Assembly (NCBI RefSeq): GCF_020148105.1
Contig: NZ_JAHLZE010000029.1
Coordinates: forward strand, 1-64,000
Reading direction: 5' to 3'
Source of the DNA: Methanobrevibacter sp. TMH8
GTDB taxonomy: Archaea; Methanobacteriota; Methanobacteria; Methanobacteriales; Methanobacteriaceae
Length of the DNA: 64,000 nt
Positions 1 through 10,206 of the stretch are shown here, piece by piece (positions within the stretch are counted from its first letter, which is position 1; every line of letters begins with the position of its first letter). Both the position numbers and the translations under genes were made by a program. The notes beneath the pieces are model-generated. The model was not told where the DNA came from and ran no database searches. It worked only from the letters and a program-made list of their open reading frames with translations.

Positions 1-514
1 AATAATGAGAAGATGCATTAACAGTTAAATTAATATCATTTTCATCATTAATAAAAACAGAATTACTGAAAACAAGATTTCCTTGGCCTACAATGGAACC
101 ATTAGAAATATGAACCATTCCACCATAAACAGCAGAATCATTACCCCTGTTCAAATAATTACTAAAAATAGTGAGATTAATTAAAGTTAATGTATTACCA
201 TCTTCAACAATAAAAACTGGATCATTACCATTACCAAAAATTATCGTATTAGAACTATTACTACCTTTTATAGTAACATTCTTATCAATCGTTATATTGG
301 AATTTCCCGTCCCACTATAATTTCCCGAATCAAGATTAAGAGTACCACCATTATCTAAAGAACTTAAACCATCATTTATCGTTCCATTACCTGGATTAAT
401 AGTAGTATCAACTGCAAAAACACCCTGCATAGAACAAACCACTACTAAAACAACGACAACTAAAAAGACATTCCTCAAAAACCTCAAACTAATTAAATCA
501 TCCCCAAACTTCAA
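1..514 (-). CDS. Adhesin-like surface protein, N-terminal part (runs off the window)
   Basis: The reading frame is open from a TTG at 514 to the window edge, so about 171 N-terminal residues are present. TTG is chosen because an AGGGGG ribosome-binding site lies about 10 nt upstream and an in-frame TAA comes just before it. The start encodes a signal peptide: basic residues, a hydrophobic VVVVVLVVV stretch and a VFA|VD-like cleavage site. The mature part is rich in Asn, Gly, Ser and Thr and carries beta-helix-like turns (NPGNGTINDGL, NVTIKGSNSSNTII). This fits the large adhesin-like proteins of Methanobrevibacter, which pack as right-handed beta-helices on the cell surface. The ligand and the C-terminal anchor cannot be seen. 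Confidence 0.8.
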   Translation of the reverse strand, partial: MKFGDDLISLRFLRNVFLVVVVLVVVCSMQGVFAVDTTINPGNGTINDGLSSLDNGGTLNLDSGNYSGTGNSNITIDKNVTIKGSNSSNTIIFGNGNDPVFIVEDGNTLTLINLTIFSNYLNRGNDSAVYGGMVHISNGSIVGQGNLVFSNSVFINDENDINLTVNASSHY

Positions 515-2288
515 AATTTATATCCCCCTAATATTCAACACTAAATATTATAAAAATATGAAATATTTTTTATGAAAAATTATTCTTATTATAAAACATA
601 TAGACAGAAAAATGAAAGATTATAAAGAATCAATATAAATAAAGATAAAATATGCATTTAACCCATTAAAAAGAATTCAGAGGTTTAAAATACAATATCT
701 ATTTAATTCATTTATATAAAATCAATGAAACTTTCCACCTATATCATTATGATTAACAAATTATTATAAAATAGTGAAAAAATTGATTAGATTATCTATA
801 GAAATTTCAAATCATTTAAAAGCATCTTTATTAATAATATCATTAGATTCTACAATAACAACTCGCCAAAAAAGATAATTTTATATAAAACGACCATTCA
901 TTCGAGAAATCATTGAAAAGAAACTCTTTAATTTTTTCTATTAATCAGATGAAAATTACTCTAAAAAAATTAGATAACATTCATTTAATTAATGAAAAAA
1001 CATTATTAACAAAATTATGATTATAAAAACTATAAATTACAGACAATCTAATAATTCACCCCCATCAATAAAACATTATTTAACAAAATAAAAGAATTAT
1101 AGTATATAAAATACACTTTTTAACATTCTTTTTGCAATTTTATAAATATTACTTAAAAATAATACCCCTTAAAAAGTTATTATTTTTTATTAACTATTCA
1201 ATATTTTCTATATAATTTTTAAAAAAAATTACCCCCACTTTCATAAAATATCAGATATTTTTCCTGACAATTACTACATTAAAATCCGCATTAATGAAGT
1301 AAAGAAAAAATATCATTACAATTATAAAATCAAAAATATACAATTACCTTAAAAAGATAATAAGAAATTATTCCCCCTGTATAAAAAATACCACCAAGCA
1401 AGAAAAAATCCCCCAAATAGACATAAATGGCATATATCCTTAATGTAATAATTTTTATCTATCAACATAATAATTTTATGTTAATCGAAATTTATTAATT
1501 GGTATATATAAATATTTCTATATAAAAAACGTATAACCATATATGATAAATATAAAAATACAGAAAAAATAATGATTATCTAACCATATTAACTAATTTA
1601 AAAGATTTAAAAAGAATAATAATAATATAACTGATATAAATAAATATTTTTTTAAATATACCAGCTTTATAGTACTTTGAAATTTTAAATAATGTTAATC
1701 TGTTAAAAAATACAAATTATACTATACACTTCAAATTTTCCTTATTTATAAATCAATTAGAACCTATTTACACTAAAATATATCCTAATAAAGATATTAA
1801 AATAAATATACAAATAATCTCCATTATCATTACTATAATACTTCAACATAATTCCGCCTAAATTTTAAAAATAAATCCATTGATACAAGTTTATTACTTA
1901 ATATTTGAAATTGTTAGTATTTATTGCTTTAATCAATTGTCATGAAAATGATAATTCATTGATTATTCCATTAAAAATATTTAATAAGGATTTTTTCGAT
2001 TTTATCATATTTGTTAACTTTTCATATAAAAATCATTTATAGTTTTTTCAAAAAATATTTTTCGTGAATTGAATTTATCCTTAAAGCCATTTGCATTATT
2101 TAGACAAATTATCTGTTGAATAAATTATAATTTAATTAATTAAATACAAATTAAATTATTCAATGCAAAAATAGAAATAAATAAGAATAAAATAAGAATA
2201 GAATAAGAATAGAATAAGAATGAAATAAGAATGAAATAAAATAAAAATAAAATTCAATTTAAATATAGTTAATAAATGATAATTTTAA
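515..2288. other. Intergenic region of about 1.8 kb, no gene seen
   Basis: This stretch lies between the adhesin-like gene and nrdD. It is extremely AT-rich with stops in all frames. I found no small ORF with a ribosome-binding site, no tRNA and no GC-rich fold. A TATA-like TTTTTATAAT on the minus strand near 545-560 could serve the adhesin-like gene. The nrdD-proximal end holds the 11-bp repeat array listed separately. Such long AT-rich flanks are common beside adhesin-like genes. Confidence 0.5.
2182..2247. repeat. Tandem array with an exact 11-bp period (AATAAGAATAG type)
   Basis: The core TAAGAAT begins at 2182, 2193, 2204, 2215 and 2226, and a degenerate sixth copy at 2237; the steps are exactly 11 bp. 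Units differ only at the last one or two bases (AG or GA). The array ends about 40 bp beyond the nrdD stop codon. The period is close to one helical turn, so A-runs fall on one face of the DNA. Confidence 0.8.
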
Positions 2289-4604
2289 CTATTTTTCAAA
2301 CCGTTTTCTATCATTAAGTTCTTGTCTCTTACCAGCATTCCATCCACCAGATGAGGATTTAGCTCGGCCGACTTGTTGGACATAACCAGTGATTCTGTCA
2401 TACCATTCGACATCGTCTTGTTCACCACATGTTGGACATTGATCATTTAAACCTTTCATAAGAGTTTTACATTTAATACAGAAACTTAAAGCAGAACTAT
2501 ATGCCCAGAAACCAATATCTGATTTTCTAGCTATTTTATTAGTTAAACTCATTAAAGCTTCTGGATCTGAATATGATTCTCCCATAAATGCATGGAAAAT
2601 ATGACCTCCACCAGTTAAAGGATGGTATGGTTCTTCAATTTTAATTTTTTCAATAAGTGATGCATTAGAATTAACTGGTACATGTGAAGAGTTAGTGTAA
2701 TAGTTAGCTCCAGCTTCTCCTTGAGTAATGACACGGTCTGGGAATTTTTCTTTGTCAAGAGTTGCAAACCTATATGCAGTTGACTCCGCAGGAGTTTGTA
2801 ATATTGTCCATCTAAGACCAGTTTCCTTTTTAAGTTCTTGGGCTCTTTTATTAATGTATTCTAATACTTTAATACCAAATTTATTAGAGTTAGGATCATC
2901 AATTCCAGCTCCAAATAAAGACATAAGCATCTCATTAAGACCTACAAAACCAAAAGACATAGTTGAATTTTCTATTCTATAATAAGTATCATCTTCAACA
3001 TCTTGATTAAGGAAAGGCAATAAATTATAATTATTTAAACAATTTAATCCTTGTTCCCTTCTGATGTTTAATGCTTTAATACCTAAATCCATGTAAGAAT
3101 CAATATATTCAAATACTTCAGATTCATCATGAGATTGATAAGCTATTCTTGGGAAATTTAAAGTTATATAAGCAAGATTACCAGTTCTTAAACAGTCTGT
3201 ATCCCAATCTCCAGTCCAATTATCCTGAAGGCAAGTCCTACATCCCATATAATTAGCCATATTACCTCTATAATCAGGTAACATATTAGCAAAGTAAGCT
3301 GAACCATATTTTGCTGAAAGTTCATGAACTTTCATTAAATCTTCTTCATATTCACTACTTAATGATTCTTTTCTAAGTGTATAAATAGTATTTGGGAAAA
3401 GATGAGGTTTTCCATCTGCATCACCTTCAAGTAATGTTTCAGTAAATGCTCTTTGAAGCATTCTAGTTTCATCTTCAAAGTCACCATAAGTTCCTACAGC
3501 TTGCCCTTTAGGCCCATAAGCTTCCACATCCTGGAGAAACTTTGGTACTCCGAATTCTAGGTTCATGCTTGTAAATGGAACCTGAGAACCTCTTGCTGCA
3601 TAAGCCATGTTAAGATTGTATACTAACATTTGTACAGCTTGTTTAACTTTATCATAAGGTAAACCTCTTGCAAATGGAGCAACAAAAACATTCCAAAGAG
3701 ACATTCCTTGTCCTCCAGACATATTTTGCTGTGCTGCAAGCATTATTTCACCAGTATGGTTCATTAAAGTTTCAATATGGTTAGGAGCACCAGCTACTGA
3801 AGTATGATCTCCAGTACCATCTACTTTAAGACCATATTTAATAAAAGTACGAATATCATGTTGCATACAGTTTAATGGCCTTCCAGCAAAGAATTCAAGG
3901 TCATGAATGTGTATATCTCCAGACATATGTGCATCAGCTAAGTCTGATGGAAGCATGTGCAATAATGCATATTGTTTTAAAGCTTCATCAGCTACATATT
4001 TATGAACACTTTCTGGATTGTGAATCATGTTAGCATTATCACGAGATCCATTTTCAATGAGAGACGTAATATTGAAAACAGGAATACCGAGACGAGTATA
4101 TTTGCTTCTTAAGTCTTCTAATCCATGCTCAACAAGTTTCGTATTTACTATCTCCCTAATCATTGGAGCAGTAAGATACTCTACATTAAGCTTTTTAAGC
4201 TCTTTCCAAACCTGAGAAGCAATTTCAAAAGCAGTTTCTTGAGAAGCACCTGTTTCTTGAACAAGTGTATTAGCAATTTTAGCTAAATCAAAAGACTCAA
4301 TCTTATCTCTTGAAGTTCTAACTTTAAGTGTGGTAGCAGCTAAGTATTTGTTTGCTGTTTCTTCATCGATTTCTGATAATGAATCATAAACAATTTTTTT
4401 TATTTGTTTAGTTGATATTCCATCATAAACAGAAGAAACAACATCAGAAATAATCTTATCAGATTCGAAGTACGGAGCTTCAACCATAACTAAAGATTTA
4501 ACTAATTTTTCATAGCTAAATCTCTCCATAATTCCGTTATTTTTTTTAACGCAGACTTTAACTTGATTTGACAAATTATCTGCTATTTTTGTCTCATTTT
4601 GCAT
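2289..4604 (-). CDS. nrdD: Anaerobic (class III) ribonucleoside-triphosphate reductase
   Basis: The enzyme reduces ribonucleoside triphosphates to deoxy forms using a glycyl radical installed by the NrdG activase. The ATG at 4604 is chosen because GGTG lies 7 nt upstream; a possible 15-residue extension to 4649 is hydrophobic and unsupported. The product has 771 residues. The N-terminus has an ATP-cone-like region (KNNGIMERFSYEKLVKSL) and a second (RDKIESFDLAKIANTL), so allosteric control is likely duplicated. PLNCMQHD holds the probable thiyl-radical cysteine. A C-terminal zinc site is CIKC...CPTC, followed by the glycyl-radical loop RITGY. No nrdG is nearby, so it must be encoded elsewhere. 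The gene stands alone, with TGATATCCAATA repeats about 240 bp upstream. Confidence 0.95.
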   Translation of the reverse strand: MQNETKIADNLSNQVKVCVKKNNGIMERFSYEKLVKSLVMVEAPYFESDKIISDVVSSVYDGISTKQIKKIVYDSLSEIDEETANKYLAATTLKVRTSRDKIESFDLAKIANTLVQETGASQETAFEIASQVWKELKKLNVEYLTAPMIREIVNTKLVEHGLEDLRSKYTRLGIPVFNITSLIENGSRDNANMIHNPESVHKYVADEALKQYALLHMLPSDLADAHMSGDIHIHDLEFFAGRPLNCMQHDIRTFIKYGLKVDGTGDHTSVAGAPNHIETLMNHTGEIMLAAQQNMSGGQGMSLWNVFVAPFARGLPYDKVKQAVQMLVYNLNMAYAARGSQVPFTSMNLEFGVPKFLQDVEAYGPKGQAVGTYGDFEDETRMLQRAFTETLLEGDADGKPHLFPNTIYTLRKESLSSEYEEDLMKVHELSAKYGSAYFANMLPDYRGNMANYMGCRTCLQDNWTGDWDTDCLRTGNLAYITLNFPRIAYQSHDESEVFEYIDSYMDLGIKALNIRREQGLNCLNNYNLLPFLNQDVEDDTYYRIENSTMSFGFVGLNEMLMSLFGAGIDDPNSNKFGIKVLEYINKRAQELKKETGLRWTILQTPAESTAYRFATLDKEKFPDRVITQGEAGANYYTNSSHVPVNSNASLIEKIKIEEPYHPLTGGGHIFHAFMGESYSDPEALMSLTNKIARKSDIGFWAYSSALSFCIKCKTLMKGLNDQCPTCGEQDDVEWYDRITGYVQQVGRAKSSSGGWNAGKRQELNDRKRFEK

Positions 4605-5535
4605 TGTTAACACCCTAAAACAATACCAAAATCTCACAAAAGTGTTCATAGCATAACAATTTATTTATTAAATTTAATGAAATTGCAATGCTATATAAAG
4701 TAAATGTAAATATCAATAAAGTATGTTTAAGTGAGTTTTTTATATTGTATTTTAAATTTTTCTTGTAAATATACTATTTAAATATATTTATTATTTAATA
4801 TAGCTAATATTTGACTGTTATTTGATATTGGTTACCTGATTACTGATATCCAATAATATTGATATCCAATATTAATAAATCTGAGAATATTTAAATCAAA
4901 ATTTAATATTCTTAGATAAAACATTCTCTTTACATGTGAATAATATGAATATAACAATTATATATCTATTAACTAATATATAAATCATTCGTATCGTATC
5001 TAACAAAAGTAATTAATATTATAAAAATTGATACTTAGATGAGAATCTATATATTAACCCTATGAAATTCCTAGTAGAGAATTCATAATTCACTAAGAAT
5101 TTATATGTAAATTATCATTTATATAATTTCCTAATTTAATATATAAAATTGAATTTTATTAATATTTAACATTATTAATTCAAATAATCAAAAATTAGAG
5201 ATTAATAAAATAAATTAAACAAAATATAAAAATATCACACATTATTAGAAAAAAATAGAAAGAAAATATAATATGTTATCTTTTCAAATCTAATGAAATA
5301 CAATTTTATATAAAATAAACAATTAATAACATTAATAAAAACTTATTCATGATTAATATCAACAAAAATTTTCAAATGAAATTAATTAACATTTATAAAA
5401 AAATAAAGTGAAAAATGATATTAATTCTAAATGATTTATACTAAATTAAAATGATAAAAATAAAATGATAAAAATAAAAATTAAATAAAAAATATTGTTT
5501 TAATATTATTTTTAATTTATAATTAAGATTCAAAC
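4605..5535. other. Intergenic region between polC and nrdD
   Basis: These 931 bp are AT-rich and contain no credible gene. The part next to nrdD should hold its promoter and includes the TGATATCCAATA direct repeat at 4844-4871. The remainder, towards the polC stop codon, shows only short A/T runs. Confidence 0.5.
4844..4871. promoter_or_regulatory. Direct repeat TGATATCCAATA upstream of nrdD, possible operator
   Basis: TGATATCCAATA occurs at 4844-4855 and again at 4860-4871, a 16-bp period. A related inverted half, TTGATATTGG, lies at 4821-4830. The cluster sits about 240 bp upstream of the nrdD start. Iterated half-sites of this kind suggest a bound regulator of deoxynucleotide supply. That is inference: no regulator gene is adjacent, and the distance is rather long for an archaeal promoter. 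Confidence 0.35.
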
Positions 5536-8500
5536 TTAAAGGAAAATATCCAGTGAACTCTGTTTAGATTTATCACTTTCAAATAATGAATCAATACCAA
5601 ATTCTTGAATTTCAAGTCTTTGAACTAAATAATGATTTATTGGATATCTAGCTACTAAATCTCTAGAAATTTCTAGATATTTTGTGACCGAACCTTTTGA
5701 AACACTTAAAACTAAATTTGAGCCACATCTACACTTACCAGTTAATGGCATGCGCCTATATTTAGAACCACAAGAAGTACATCTAACTTTCTGTTTTGAA
5801 AATGCTCTTACATTACCCATTATGTCTGGAAGGAAATGAGAGCTAAGTACTCCTTCAACAACTCCTCTTTGATCAACTGCCCTTATTTTTTCAGCTAGTT
5901 CAATTTGAGACTCAACTTTTTCTTTCATTGAAGGTAATGTCTTATAAAGGCAGATATGAGGACCAGAATGAATATTTGAAGTATTATGGGAAAACATTAA
6001 ATCTTCATATTGTTTTTGAGTTCCAAGATGCATTGAAACATTGTCCACTAGATCTAAAGCATCAGAAGGTTTTTCACCTTTATAAGTCCTTTCAAAAAAG
6101 CTTTGTGAAAAGTTAGGTAAAACATCAATATTGTGAGATTCATCATCAATTTCTTCAGGATCAATTCTTGAAGATAAAACTAATGGAGCATCCATACTTC
6201 CTCCACGAGTGCTAGGAAGATATGATTTTGAAAAATTAATCAAGGAATCGAGAAGAAGCATAACAGAATCTTCATCACTATCACAATTTCTCCTTTTTGC
6301 TGAATGGAAATAAGGATGAGCATAACAAGCTAATGCACTTGTGAAGCCAACAATACGTCCTAAAACCCCAGCAGATGTATGTGGAGCAAGACCAACAATT
6401 AAATGGCCAATAAGATCCTCTTTATTAGTTACATTGTAAAATCTATCCATAGAATAAAACTTATCAAGAAGATCATCCACAAAATTAGCTACATTAACTA
6501 AATATTCACCACAATTATTAGATATAACAATATCTTGTACTTTAAGTTCTATAATCTGATCTTCATTTTCAATTGGATTTCCATAAGCATCTTTTTCATA
6601 TCCCATTTCTAATAGCTTTTCTACAGTGATACCAATTTCTTTCGGAATAAAATGAGTTAAAGGAAGATCAGTTGAATCATGCCGAATAGTAGCATCTTTA
6701 AATGTAAAAACTTCATTTTTAGCTCTCAAAACTCCTTTTTCAAGAGGTTCAGGAAGTTTAGATTCTGAAATCATTCCAACTACACCTTTAATTTCATCTA
6801 CTTTTCTAACACCCACATTATCTGAAGCTTTTCTAAGCATTCCAGAAAGATTTATATTTTTACGACCTGGAGATCCTATTTCAGTAAGAGAACCACAGTG
6901 GGGACACAAAGATTGGAATGAGCTAAGTTGACATTGAGGATTTGTACAAATTCTTCTTGAAAGTTCAACAGCTATTTTACCTTTTTTAGCTGCTTCAGCT
7001 ACAAGTCGCCTATTACCTCCAGCATTACCAATAGGGAATAAGACATGAGGAGCTGGCCTCATAAGCCTTTCTTTAGATTTTTCAGGACGACCTACACGAG
7101 TTCCAATATATACTGGAGCTTTATTCATGATTTTAACTGGTGAAATCTTATTCAATGCCTCAATTGAAGTTAAATTTGAGTTTAAAATTTCATTATCAAA
7201 TTCTTGAGATAATGTTTGAAGCAATGCATAAGCATCATCATAATTGATGATAATTTTAACATCATCATTTTTGTCTATTCTGCCCTCTACTTTGTGAGGT
7301 ACACCAATAACTTCTAGTATACGTTTTTCATAGGATAAATCTAATTTAAAATCTTCTTTATTATTTTTAGAATTATCTCTAAAAGTATTTTTAAATTTAT
7401 TTATCCATTTAATAAGAGAATTTAAATCTTTTAAAGAGATATCATTATAACAATAAGTATAAAGAGGATGTAAAGGAACACCATATTTTTTAGAAATTTC
7501 AAAAGCATTTTCAGCTGAAATATAGCTATCTTCAATTGATTCTAATTTTCCAAGTTTTTCTAAAGTAATATCAGGATTTGAATCTAAAATTGGACCATTA
7601 TCATCAAAATTACTTGAATTTTTAATATTTTCAATCCACCATTCTTCACACCAAGCAGAAGGAAGTAAAGATTGGTTATTTCTTAAAAATTCACCAAAAG
7701 CAACAAGCATATCACCTAAAAATAAAATTTCAGCTATTTGTCCTTTAACAGTTTTTGCTTCCTTTACAGACCTAATTTTAACTACATCACCATTTTTTAA
7801 TTTTACAATAGGCCCTTCAATAGAATCTACGGGAACAACGCAATTTCCTTTTCCAGGTCTTTCAATTTTAAGTTGAGTTCCAACAGCTAAAAATTCAAGA
7901 AGTTGCATAGTTCCTGGATTAACTCCCATAGCAGCAAGTCCAGTGTTCCTACTTCTTCCATAACGAAGTCTGAAACCTCCTTTTTCTGAAGGATAACCTA
8001 AAACAGGCCTACCCCCAATAATATCTTGGATATATTTTGCACTTTCTTTTGCAGCTTCATGTTTTGATTTTTCTTCTTTATTTTGATTTTTTTCTTCACT
8101 TTTTATACCAGAATCTTCTGTTTCTCCAGTTTTTTTATCATTTTCCTGTTTTATATCTTTTGATTTTTTTGATTCTTTAGAATAGCCTTCTAACCATTCC
8201 CATCCAGGGAGATTAAGGGTTTTGGAATATTTTATAACTTTTGCAGATTTTTGAATAATTCCTTCAACCATAGCCAATAATGCTCCGCCACGAATATTAT
8301 TTGTTTCTACACGTTCAAGATCCCTGTGAGATACTTCAACTTGATCAGTTTGCTCCCCAGTCACTTCTACAGAAATATTATTAGCTGCAAGACGTACTTC
8401 TTCGGGTTTTGGAGAGTATTGTAAATTTGTAACTTCAGATTCATATAATTCTACTTCTTCAACATAACGTTCTATTTCAGCTTCTATTGGTTTATAATCA

Positions 8501-9114
8501 CTAAGATTAGTAGCTAACTTAATCTTATCTCCCAAAAGAACTGCAAGAGCCGCGGCAGTTCCACCTGCACTTCTAATAGGGCCTGCAAAATAAACTGCAA
8601 GGTATTCTGTTCCATCAAAATTCTTTTTAATTCTTACTTTTGCAATGCCTTCTATTGGTGCAGCTACAACACCCTCTGTTAGAATAGCTAAAGCAGTCCG
8701 AAGTGCTTGATCTGCAATTTGCTCTCTTTTTGATTCAAAAGTTTCACCAAATGATTCATATACCTTTTTTTCTTTTCCTTTTTTGTTTCTATTATTAGAT
8801 TCATCTTTATCAATGTCTTGAGAAGAAATTTCAGCAGCTATTTCAAAAGCTATTTGTTCACGAGACCAATCTGGATTTTCTTCTTCAAGCTCTTTCATCC
8901 GTTTAGCTACGCCTTTTGGGCCAACAAGCCCTTCAACTCTCTCAGCTAAATCTTTTGCTAATGGAATTTCAGTTTCTGTTTCAACATCAAGCCCTTTAGA
9001 ACGAGCTTCATTAGCTATAGCATAAAGTTCGTGTGTTTTCTTTTCTAAATCTTCAAAATAATCCATTTTTATAGTATTTTCAGAATCATCCATCTTATCT
9101 AATACATCCTTCAT
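5536..9114 (-). CDS. polC: DNA polymerase D (family D) large catalytic subunit DP2
   Basis: DP2 is the polymerase subunit of the archaeal replicative polymerase PolD, paired with the exonuclease subunit DP1 (not in this window). The product has 1192 residues, somewhat longer than usual. Conserved blocks include GPIRSAGGTAAALAVLLGD, GRPEKSKERLMRPAPH and the DD-containing INYDDAYALL. Zinc fingers are CTNPQC...CPHC and CTSC...CRC. A Lys/Glu-rich linker at about residues 310-360 is low complexity. The C-terminus ends QSSLDIFL, which fits a PCNA-interacting PIP box. There is no intein. Start choice is uncertain: the ATG at 9114 has no clear ribosome-binding site, and an internal ATG seven codons later has AAGGA about 13 nt upstream. 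Confidence 0.95.
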   Translation of the reverse strand: MKDVLDKMDDSENTIKMDYFEDLEKKTHELYAIANEARSKGLDVETETEIPLAKDLAERVEGLVGPKGVAKRMKELEEENPDWSREQIAFEIAAEISSQDIDKDESNNRNKKGKEKKVYESFGETFESKREQIADQALRTALAILTEGVVAAPIEGIAKVRIKKNFDGTEYLAVYFAGPIRSAGGTAAALAVLLGDKIKLATNLSDYKPIEAEIERYVEEVELYESEVTNLQYSPKPEEVRLAANNISVEVTGEQTDQVEVSHRDLERVETNNIRGGALLAMVEGIIQKSAKVIKYSKTLNLPGWEWLEGYSKESKKSKDIKQENDKKTGETEDSGIKSEEKNQNKEEKSKHEAAKESAKYIQDIIGGRPVLGYPSEKGGFRLRYGRSRNTGLAAMGVNPGTMQLLEFLAVGTQLKIERPGKGNCVVPVDSIEGPIVKLKNGDVVKIRSVKEAKTVKGQIAEILFLGDMLVAFGEFLRNNQSLLPSAWCEEWWIENIKNSSNFDDNGPILDSNPDITLEKLGKLESIEDSYISAENAFEISKKYGVPLHPLYTYCYNDISLKDLNSLIKWINKFKNTFRDNSKNNKEDFKLDLSYEKRILEVIGVPHKVEGRIDKNDDVKIIINYDDAYALLQTLSQEFDNEILNSNLTSIEALNKISPVKIMNKAPVYIGTRVGRPEKSKERLMRPAPHVLFPIGNAGGNRRLVAEAAKKGKIAVELSRRICTNPQCQLSSFQSLCPHCGSLTEIGSPGRKNINLSGMLRKASDNVGVRKVDEIKGVVGMISESKLPEPLEKGVLRAKNEVFTFKDATIRHDSTDLPLTHFIPKEIGITVEKLLEMGYEKDAYGNPIENEDQIIELKVQDIVISNNCGEYLVNVANFVDDLLDKFYSMDRFYNVTNKEDLIGHLIVGLAPHTSAGVLGRIVGFTSALACYAHPYFHSAKRRNCDSDEDSVMLLLDSLINFSKSYLPSTRGGSMDAPLVLSSRIDPEEIDDESHNIDVLPNFSQSFFERTYKGEKPSDALDLVDNVSMHLGTQKQYEDLMFSHNTSNIHSGPHICLYKTLPSMKEKVESQIELAEKIRAVDQRGVVEGVLSSHFLPDIMGNVRAFSKQKVRCTSCGSKYRRMPLTGKCRCGSNLVLSVSKGSVTKYLEISRDLVARYPINHYLVQRLEIQEFGIDSLFESDKSKQSSLDIFL

Positions 9115-9735
9115 AAAATAATTAATTTAGCTATAATCGTCAAAAATAATCATCAACCCAATATTACAAAGAAAAAGCAATATTGATACAGTTTTGTAAA
9201 ATTGATTTCGGTTAATAATCCTTTGTTATAACTAGTATTTATTATTAAGGGTAGTATAAAAATAGTATATAGTATTAAAATTGAATATAAGAATAATAAT
9301 TATTCTGAATTATATTAAATATATTAAAAATTCTTATATTAGAGATATTAAGACCTTTTAATTGTGTTTAATGATATTTAATTATATTCAATGATCATTT
9401 TAAAGATTATATTAATTTAAATAAACTTATAATAAATAATAATCAAGCCAAAAATTATAAAAATTATAAAAACGATACATTAAATTTTAATATAATATAT
9501 TAAAAATTTATATAAAATTAATATAAAAATTATAAATTTATAAAAATTTAAATTATAAAAGTATAATAATTTAAAGATACTCAAGTATAAATACAAGAAA
9601 TAACATAATGTTCATATTACTATTATATAATAATATAAATTTTATATTTTATAATTATATTAATATTAAAAGATATTAATATTAAAAGCATGAATATTAA
9701 TTTTTAAATATTATACAAATTATTTCGGTGATAAA
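9115..9735. other. Intergenic region between divergent polC and secG
   Basis: These 621 bp separate two divergently read genes, so promoters for both must lie here. The sequence is mostly A/T runs with many TATA-like stretches (for example TATATAATAATATAAATTT at 9625-9643), which prevents me from naming one promoter. I see no small gene or GC-containing fold. Confidence 0.45.
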
Positions 9736-9900
9736 ATGGCAAAAAAAGATAAAGGAAATGCGCTTCCTCCGACAGGAGCTGGATTAGTACGATACTTCAA
9801 TGAAGAAAGTACTGGACCAAAACTTTCTCCAGAAACAGTAGTGATTTTCACAATAATTTTAGGAGTATTCTGTCTCATACTAAACTTTTCATCTGTTTAA
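9736..9900 (+). CDS. secG: Preprotein translocase subunit Sec61-beta (SecG/SecBeta)
   Basis: This gene encodes 54 residues. It begins at an ATG 5 nt after GGTGA. The protein starts MAKKDKGNALPPTGAGLVRYF, a cytosolic segment typical of archaeal Sec61-beta with its Pro-Pro-Gly turn and Arg-Tyr-Phe motif. KLSPETVVIFTII then leads into a single C-terminal membrane helix (about residues 35-52). Sec61-beta is the small accessory subunit of the SecYE protein-conducting channel. It stands alone, divergent from polC. The length matches the family. I am confident because the N-terminal motif, the helix and the size all agree. Confidence 0.9.
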   Translation: MAKKDKGNALPPTGAGLVRYFNEESTGPKLSPETVVIFTIILGVFCLILNFSSV

Positions 9901-10206
9901 ACTAGATGAAATATAATAATAATTTTTTTAAAACTTTTATATAACTATTATACACATAATCATTCAAATTAACACTCAAATTAAGTAAATATTATATATT
10001 ATTTGATTTGTTTTTATTTTTCTAATTTTTAAATATCTAAATATCTAAGTATCATTAGCTAATTTTATATGAATTATACAACAACCTAATGTATCTAAAC
10101 ATCTAATTATATCACAATTTATCAAACTTTATCAAATGCATATTTATTGTATATTTAATTAATATTTTAATGTATATCTAATGTAATTTTTATTATATTT
10201 TAAGTA
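9901..10206. other. Short intergenic region between convergent secG and the antiporter gene
   Basis: Apart from the T-run near secG there is only AT-rich sequence with loosely repeated ATCTAA words (10031-10110). No gene is seen. Both flanking genes end here, so terminators rather than promoters are expected. Confidence 0.45.
9923..9929 (+). terminator. Oligo-T terminator after secG
   Basis: A run of seven T residues starts 23 nt after the secG stop codon, on its coding strand. Archaeal RNA polymerase stops at such runs without needing a hairpin. In a genome this AT-rich the run could be chance. Confidence 0.35.

Noticed and set aside
4605-4649. Longer N-terminus of NrdD
   Set aside because: The extra 15 residues are hydrophobic and have no ribosome-binding site, whereas GGTG lies 7 nt before the ATG at 4604.
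5536-9114. Intein in the PolD large subunit
   Set aside because: The extra length comes from a Lys/Glu-rich linker. No intein splice motifs or homing endonuclease block are present.
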